Of a stretch of DNA of 11,674 nt, positions 7,524-11,674 are shown one piece after another. Under the pieces are notes generated by a model. The model saw only the letters and a program-made list of their open reading frames with translations. It was not told the origin of the DNA and did not search any database. The DNA is taken from assembly GCA_028708945.1 (NCBI GenBank), contig JAQVXV010000023.1:1-11674 (forward strand), read 5' to 3'. The DNA is from Bacilli bacterium. Its GTDB lineage: Bacteria > Bacillota_I > Bacilli_A > RF39 > UBA660. Numbering within the stretch: the stretch's first letter is position 1; every line of letters begins with the position of its first letter. Both the position numbers and the translations under genes were made by a program.

Positions 7524-8331
7524 CAGAACCTCTTTTGCTACCTATTGAATTAATATTTCTTTTTGCGTTAATAACTGTTATGTTGTAGTCTTTATATAAT
7601 TCATTAATAAAGACTGTATTATGGTTAGATAACATTACTTTAACTCCCTTTTTATCTAATCTTTTATAACAATTAAATAATCTTATTTGGTCTTCTTTTC
7701 CAAATCCTTTATCGGTATAACTAGTAAATGAATCATCTTTCAAATTATCGTAAGGTGGATCAAAATATACAAAGTCACCTTTTTTAGCATTTTTTACAGC
7801 GTCTTCAAAGTCACCGTTTAAAATAATTACATTGTTTTTTGTTAAATATTCATGAATTGCTTCTAAATTATCTTGTTCAAATGTATTAACCTTTTTGCTT
7901 TTGTTAAAAGGAACGTTGAATTCATTCTTGCTATTTACACGATATAATCCGTTAAAACAAGTTTTGTTCAAATAAATAGTTCGCGCTGCTTTTTCATAAT
8001 CAGTCCATTTAGATATTATTTCTTTTTCTCTATCAATATTTCTGATTTTATAAAAATACTCTTCACAGTTATTACTCTCATATATTTTGAGTTGCTTATA
8101 TAAATCATCTAGTTTATTCTTGTTTCCTGCCAATATATTATAAATATTGATTAACTCTGCATTGTAATCATTGATTACCGCGTTTTTTGGTATCAATTCA
8201 AATAATACAGCTCCCCCACCAACGAATGGTTCAAAATATGTTCCGAATTCTTTTGGTGCATATTCTTTTATACGCTCTATTATCTGCCTTTTTCCACCAA
8301 CCCATTTGACAAATGGTTTCGGTTTTGCCAT
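7495..8331 (-). CDS. dpnM: Dam-family GATC adenine methyltransferase (M.DpnII)
   Basis: A 278-residue D12-class (Dam) N6-adenine methylase that protects GATC sites on double-stranded DNA from the linked endonuclease. Motifs: FVKWVGGKR (7-15) and YFEPFVGGGAV (32-42) for SAM binding, INDYNAELIN (53-62), FNGLYRVNSKNEFNVP (126-141), and catalytic DPPY at 191-194. These closely follow DpnM of Streptococcus pneumoniae (about 284 residues). I start it at ATG 8331, where GGAGG lies 7 nt upstream. The frame extends 27 codons further up to 8412, but that stretch contains the extended -10 promoter (8360-8368) and has no family match. It is the first gene of the five-gene operon, as expected for making the protective methylase before the nuclease. 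Confidence 0.92.
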   Translation of the reverse strand: MAKPKPFVKWVGGKRQIIERIKEYAPKEFGTYFEPFVGGGAVLFELIPKNAVINDYNAELINIYNILAGNKNKLDDLYKQLKIYESNNCEEYFYKIRNIDREKEIISKWTDYEKAARTIYLNKTCFNGLYRVNSKNEFNVPFNKSKKVNTFEQDNLEAIHEYLTKNNVIILNGDFEDAVKNAKKGDFVYFDPPYDNLKDDSFTSYTDKGFGKEDQIRLFNCYKRLDKKGVKVMLSNHNTVFINELYKDYNITVINAKRNINSIGSKRGSVEETIITNY

Positions 8332-8359
8332 ACTCTCGCCTCCAATCATATACATCTCC

Positions 8360-8368
8360 ATTATACCA
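8360..8368 (-). promoter_or_regulatory. Extended -10 promoter of the dpnM operon
   Basis: TGGTATAAT on the minus strand (8368-8360) is a perfect extended -10. Transcription would begin near 8353, leaving about 22 nt before ATG 8331 with its GGAGG site. Two more TATAAT matches lie further up (8388-8383 and 8449-8444) and may be additional start sites. None has a strong -35. Confidence 0.5.
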
Positions 8369-8535
8369 TCAATGCAGTTTATATTATAGTATTTAATTTG
8401 ATATTTCGACATAAGACTTGCAATCTTTTTAATTTAGAATCATATTATAGAACACTTGATAAAGCGATTTAATTATGATTAAAGAAAACAGACTTATTAT
8501 AAATGATTTACCTATAATTATTAATAAGAGGCAAT

Positions 8536-8585
8536 AAAAAAGAACCAACCTTTAAAGCATAATTGCTCTATTGGTTGGTTTTTAT
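8536..8585. terminator. Bidirectional terminator
   Basis: AACCAACC (8543-8550) pairs with GGTTGGTT (8573-8580), with a smaller AGCA/TGCT hairpin inside the loop. A-run/T-run flanks lie on both sides. On the minus strand it ends transcription of the small gene at 8582-8902 before the dpnM promoter, isolating the restriction operon. Confidence 0.75.
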
Positions 8586-8902
8586 TTGTTTGATAAGTCT
8601 TTTTCATGAATGGTCATAAAGCTTTCACCTTTTTTCAGTTTGTTATGTTGGATCATCTTTATTGTCCAATTGCTTAATTCATTTACTTCTTGAATAACAG
8701 TTAAATAAATATATTGATTGCTATTATCATCGTAATCGTAAACATAGTAATAGTTTGAGTTATCAATAAAATCAATTTTTTCTATCACTTCTTCTTTGGT
8801 ACAATGATTAACATCCATTACAAAGTAAGCGAGACTTTTATAGTTTCTTTTTATTAAATATGGAAACACTTCTACTAAATCAAATTCCCTTAATCCGTCC
8901 AT
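8582..8902 (-). CDS. Unrecognised 106-residue protein
   Basis: ATG at 8902 is 7 nt after GGAGG and is the likely start. The frame extends to 9001, but the promoter (TTGAAC at 9001-8996, TATTAT at 8979-8974) lies in that extension. The protein begins MDGLREFDLVEVFPYLIKRN, is acidic and rich in Tyr, Asn and Asp (YYYVYDYDDNSNQYIYLTVI), and has no signal peptide or membrane segment. It is probably a compact cytoplasmic protein. It is followed directly by a terminator, so it is a single-gene transcript lying between the element's GC-rich site and the restriction operon. That position is typical of small phage or element accessory genes. I do not recognise a family and assign no function. Confidence 0.65.
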   Translation of the reverse strand: MDGLREFDLVEVFPYLIKRNYKSLAYFVMDVNHCTKEEVIEKIDFIDNSNYYYVYDYDDNSNQYIYLTVIQEVNELSNWTIKMIQHNKLKKGESFMTIHEKDLSNK

Positions 8903-8973
8903 AATATTACCTCCACATACATCATATCGATCAATTTGATATATTGGTAGTATATTTATTAATTTTATTAAAA

Positions 8974-9001
8974 ATAATATTTTAGCATTTAAATTGTTCA
9001 A
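8974..9001 (-). promoter_or_regulatory. Promoter of the 106-residue gene
   Basis: Minus strand: TTGAAC (9001-8996, 4/6), 16-bp spacer, TATTAT (8979-8974, 5/6), about 70 bp before the ATG at 8902. Between them lies ATATC/GATAT inverted sequence near 8923-8942 that could be an operator. Confidence 0.45.
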
Positions 9002-9026
9002 TTGATTGGTAAGCTTTTTTGATACC

Positions 9027-9103
9027 CCTTATTGAAATATGCAAAAGTAAATTTTTGATACCCCCCTTATGAAATACGCGATTTCACACGCGCAGCTGGG
9101 GGC
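9027..9103. other. GC-rich C-tract/G-tract site, cos- or oriT-like
   Basis: Two related units, GATACCCCTTATTGAAATA (from about 9030) and GATACCCCCCTTATGAAATA (from about 9057), both preceded by TTTTT, are followed by ACGCGATTTCACACGCGC and then CAGCTGGGGGCC. The C-run at 9061-9066 can pair with the G-run at 9098-9102, and ACGCG/CGCG lies between them. In a genome this AT-rich such a block is usually a protein-bound site, for example a phage cohesive end (cos) or a conjugative transfer origin. The type is inferred from composition and symmetry only. Confidence 0.4.
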
Positions 9104-9154
9104 CGTTTTCCATAATTTTTATTTTCTAGAGATTCTATGGTGGGGGCTTCCTTT

Positions 9155-9231
9155 AATAATCTGTGACACTATTTTTTAGTTTTTTTGTTTATATTAAAAG
9201 GATTGATTGTTTTTTCTTGTCACAGATTATT
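9155..9231. repeat. 14-bp perfect inverted repeat, 49-bp spacer
   Basis: AATAATCTGTGACA (9155-9168) and TGTCACAGATTATT (9218-9231) are exact inverted copies. The right arm includes the stop codon of the primase-helicase gene (9227-9229). No T-run follows on either side, so it is not a standard terminator. Protein-binding or recombination site is possible. Confidence 0.7.
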
Positions 9232-10294
9232 TTACTTTATACTTAGTATCATGTTCTTCTTTTAGAACATCATTAATAATTAATTCTTGTTCTAGTTCAT
9301 CATCTATATAGTTTGGTTCAACTACACAAATATATCTTGCCCTGTCATTATCATCTCTAGTTTGTTTAGTATATGTACCTTTATTATGTTCAATATAACC
9401 TCTTTCACTAAAACCTTTTTTAATTGTTTTGGGATTAAAGCCTAGTTTTACTACTTCATCATCAAAGGCTTGTTGATAAACATAATATTTATGATCTAAG
9501 TATTTACCTAATCTCATCCCTTTGAAATTCCAATTAAACATTTCTGATTTGGATTGAAATACACTAATAAGTGTTTCGTATGCATGTTCTATCATATCTT
9601 TATTTTTATTAACATCTAATATTTTTAGAAGTCTTGAACCATATTGAACACTATTATCTTTATTAGGATTATTAAATATAATTTTATTAGTTAAATAATC
9701 AGTTATTACTAGAAGTGCAGCTATATTTATATGGGATGTTATTGTAGTTAGTTTTTGATTAGTTAGATATTTTATTATTTCATTCATAAAAGCAGATAAT
9801 TCTTTTGATCTATCTTTTTTTAATTTGATAATTTCTTTAATGTAAGTTTCTCCCGCTACTCCATAATGTTCTATTATTTCTTTATGAATATTTATAGCAT
9901 CTACTCCATAAATTTCTATTACTCTTGATATTACTCCATTATTTGAGTTATTAGATGTTATAGTTGATTCTCCAGTAGTAAGAGTTATATTTTTCCACTC
10001 TCTGAATTCTCTTATTCCTCCATCTTTGGATCCTCTAATTTTTCCTTTACCATTACTTACTGTATAAACAAAGTTAGAATTAAATTCATCATTGTTTTTA
10101 CCTGCTACTTCTCTTTCATCAATACATAGTGGTAAATCGTTATTAATTGTTGCAAGTGCCTCTAATGCTACCTTGGTAGTACTAAAACTTGTTATTAATA
10201 CTTCTGGGTTACCCCATACCGATTGAGCGGCTTTTAAGGCAGCCGTTTTTCCACTTCTTGAATAATACCAATTATGAAAGACAAAGTTTCTAAC
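9227..10294 (-). pseudogene. Primase-helicase, C-terminal part (DUF927-like ATPase)
   Basis: This is the in-frame continuation, after a TAA at 10295-10297, of the gene at the right edge. It reads VRNFVFHNWYYSRSGKTAAL (P-loop-like SRSGKT at residues 472-477 counting from the edge), SVWGNPEVLITSFSTTKVAL, a Walker B-like LPLCIDE (514-520), and KGKIRGSKDGGIREFREWKN, matching the ATPase core of DUF927-type phage/plasmid replication proteins. It then runs into a helical tail ending EEHDTKYKVK at TAA 9227. No ATG, GTG or TTG occurs in frame between the internal stop and ATG 9787, so only a 186-residue tail piece could be made by itself, without the ATPase. All 355 codons are open, so the break is a single recent event. 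Confidence 0.8.
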
Positions 10295-11674
10295 TTATAA
10301 AATTTTAAGCAAAGGTACTGCAAAAGAACAATTAATATAAGTTCTAAATATATCATTACTTAATAATGGTTTTATTAATTTTATCCATTCTTCTAATGTT
10401 CCTTTAGTACTATAAGCTTTTTCCATCTTTCCAAATTCTCCTGGTATATCAACTATTAAATCTCCACTTGCATATGGTACAAATAAATCTTTATACCAAC
10501 CATATTGAGAAACACTGTTTTTAATACTTATTTTATTAATGTTTATATATTGCCATAAATACTCTTGAACTTTACTTGAGTTTCTTGTAACAAAATCTAT
10601 TCCTATTTCATTTAAAATACTATTTTTACCGGAAAACAAAATATCTTTAGAATATAATGCTTTATGCCATTTAGAGTTTTTATAATATGATATTTCTGCT
10701 TTTTCTAACCCTAGATAAGTATCTTTAGTTATTTTAGTTATTACAATTGGAGTTGAACATATTAGTGTTTCTTCATCATCTTTTTTATTAAACCATACTC
10801 CTTTTTCATTCACTTTAAAACCACTAGGGATTATTATATCTCCTAGTGGTTCCATAAAATTATCAGTTTCTTTTTTCATTATCCACCTTCTTTCTAATAT
10901 TTCATCCATTATTTTTTTAAATTGATCTATATTGTCAGTTTTAATAAATAATTCACTAGGATCTTTTACTTCTTTATCATTTAAACTAATTAATGATATT
11001 TTTTTATTATGGTTTTTATTTAATAACATCTTATAAATGGTTGTAGCAAATTTAATACCACCATCATCTGGTTCTTTATAAATAATTACTTCTAAATCTT
11101 TTAATAAACTAACCCACTTTTCTTTGAATAGATTAGCACCTGGTACTCCTAAAGCTGGATACCCTGCGTAAGATAATGTTTGTGTATCTGATTCTCCTTC
11201 TACTAAAATGACATATCCCTTTTCTTTTATTTCTTTCATATTTTGCAGTCCGTATAAACATAATGGTTTATCGTTATTTAAATACTTAAATTGTTTATTC
11301 CCATAACGGATTTTTTCTTTAACTAAATTACCTTTTTCATCTAAATATGGAAATAATACTCCTTTTTCATAATCTTTTAATTTCCAAGTTTCTTTTAAAT
11401 AATCAAGTGGTATCTTTTTCGTTCTAGAATATTCTTCTAAAGATAGTTTTGTAATTGGTATATGCCTCTTCTTGTTTTTAATAACCACTGGTTCATTATT
11501 TAGTTTTTGAATAAACTGATCATAATTTCCGGATTCATTACAAGCGAAACATTTAAAAAGTCCATTCTCTAAATTAATGGATAACGATGGGGTGTTGTCA
11601 TTATGAAATGGACAATTTACTAAAACTTGTTTTTTTCTTTGTATATTAGAAAAGTATTTTCTATAATCATCATA
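10295..11674 (-). pseudogene. Primase-helicase, N-terminal part: CHC2 zinc finger, Toprim, DUF927
   Basis: The minus-strand frame is open from the right edge (no start seen) to TAA 10295. Counting from the edge: a CHC2 primase zinc finger NCPFH (C21, H24) and KCFAC (C42, C45); a Toprim domain with VILVEGESDTQTL (E159 region) and YKEPDDGG (202-206); then, from about 275, PLGDIIIPSGFKVNEKGVWF, the start of a DUF927 domain, through FAVPLLKIL before the stop. Such proteins prime and unwind DNA for replication of phages, satellites and plasmids. The GTG at 11488 is not the start, because the zinc finger lies upstream of it in the same frame. The stop removes the whole ATPase core encoded at 9227-10294, so replication by this protein should fail unless the stop is suppressed. 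The 5' end is outside the window. Confidence 0.85.

Larger units (their letters stand above)
8903..9226. other. Gap with promoter, GC-rich site and inverted repeat
   Basis: No gene is supported here. It contains the promoter at 8974-9001, the GC-rich direct-repeat/C-tract region at 9027-9103, a G-run echo (GGTGGGGGCTTCC near 9139-9151) and the left arm of the 14-bp inverted repeat (9155-9168). Confidence 0.5.

Noticed and set aside
8332..8412. Longer dpnM start at 8412
   Set aside because: The added 27 residues match nothing in the family, and the promoter and best ribosome binding site lie within them.
8475..8537. Plus-strand 20-codon frame MIKENRLIINDLPIIINKRQ before the terminator
   Set aside because: No ribosome binding site or family match; most likely chance in AT-rich sequence.

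Overview
The window comes from an AT-rich (about 25-30% GC by eye) low-GC Gram-positive bacterium (Bacillota or a close relative). Genes carry strong AGGAGG-type ribosome binding sites, UUG/GUG starts are used, and TGA, TAA and TAG all act as stops with TGG used for Trp, so the code is standard. No rRNA, tRNA, CRISPR array or housekeeping gene is visible. The content is a patchwork of mobile-element remains and defence genes.

Left part (1-2180): mostly decayed genes on the minus strand. These are a ParB-domain-like remnant with two in-frame stops (1-210), an unrecognised gene with a lost 5' end and an early stop (363-944), a large serine recombinase cut off after its KLDR motif (923-1180), and a small gene with one TGA inside (1366-1662). 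A gap with palindromes follows, then the short start of an AbiEii-like toxin gene (2042-2176) directly coupled to a complete AbiEi-type antitoxin (2176-2769). AbiEi has a recognisable promoter with an inverted repeat between -35 and -10.

Centre (2994-8331): a plus-strand gene for a protein that looks like a PD-(D/E)XK nuclease fold interrupted by a winged helix meets a five-gene minus-strand operon tail to tail at a shared terminator. Read in its own direction, the operon is dpnM (Dam-type GATC adenine methylase), dpnA (second, beta-class methylase), dpnB (DpnII/MboI-family endonuclease), an eukaryotic-type Ser/Thr kinase, and an unrecognised ~400-residue protein. The first three form a complete DpnII-type restriction-modification system. 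The kinase/unknown pair is packed onto its 3' end, is translationally linked to it, and is the best candidate here for an undescribed defence or regulatory module.

Right part (8582-11674): a small unrecognised gene, then a GC-rich C-tract/G-tract region (9027-9103) that could be a packaging (cos) or transfer site. Next comes a 14-bp inverted repeat, then a phage/plasmid primase-helicase (CHC2 zinc finger, Toprim, DUF927-like ATPase). That gene is split by a single TAA just before its P-loop and runs off the right edge. The overall picture is a defective phage, satellite or integrative element whose replication and recombination genes are dying while its defence cargo stays intact.
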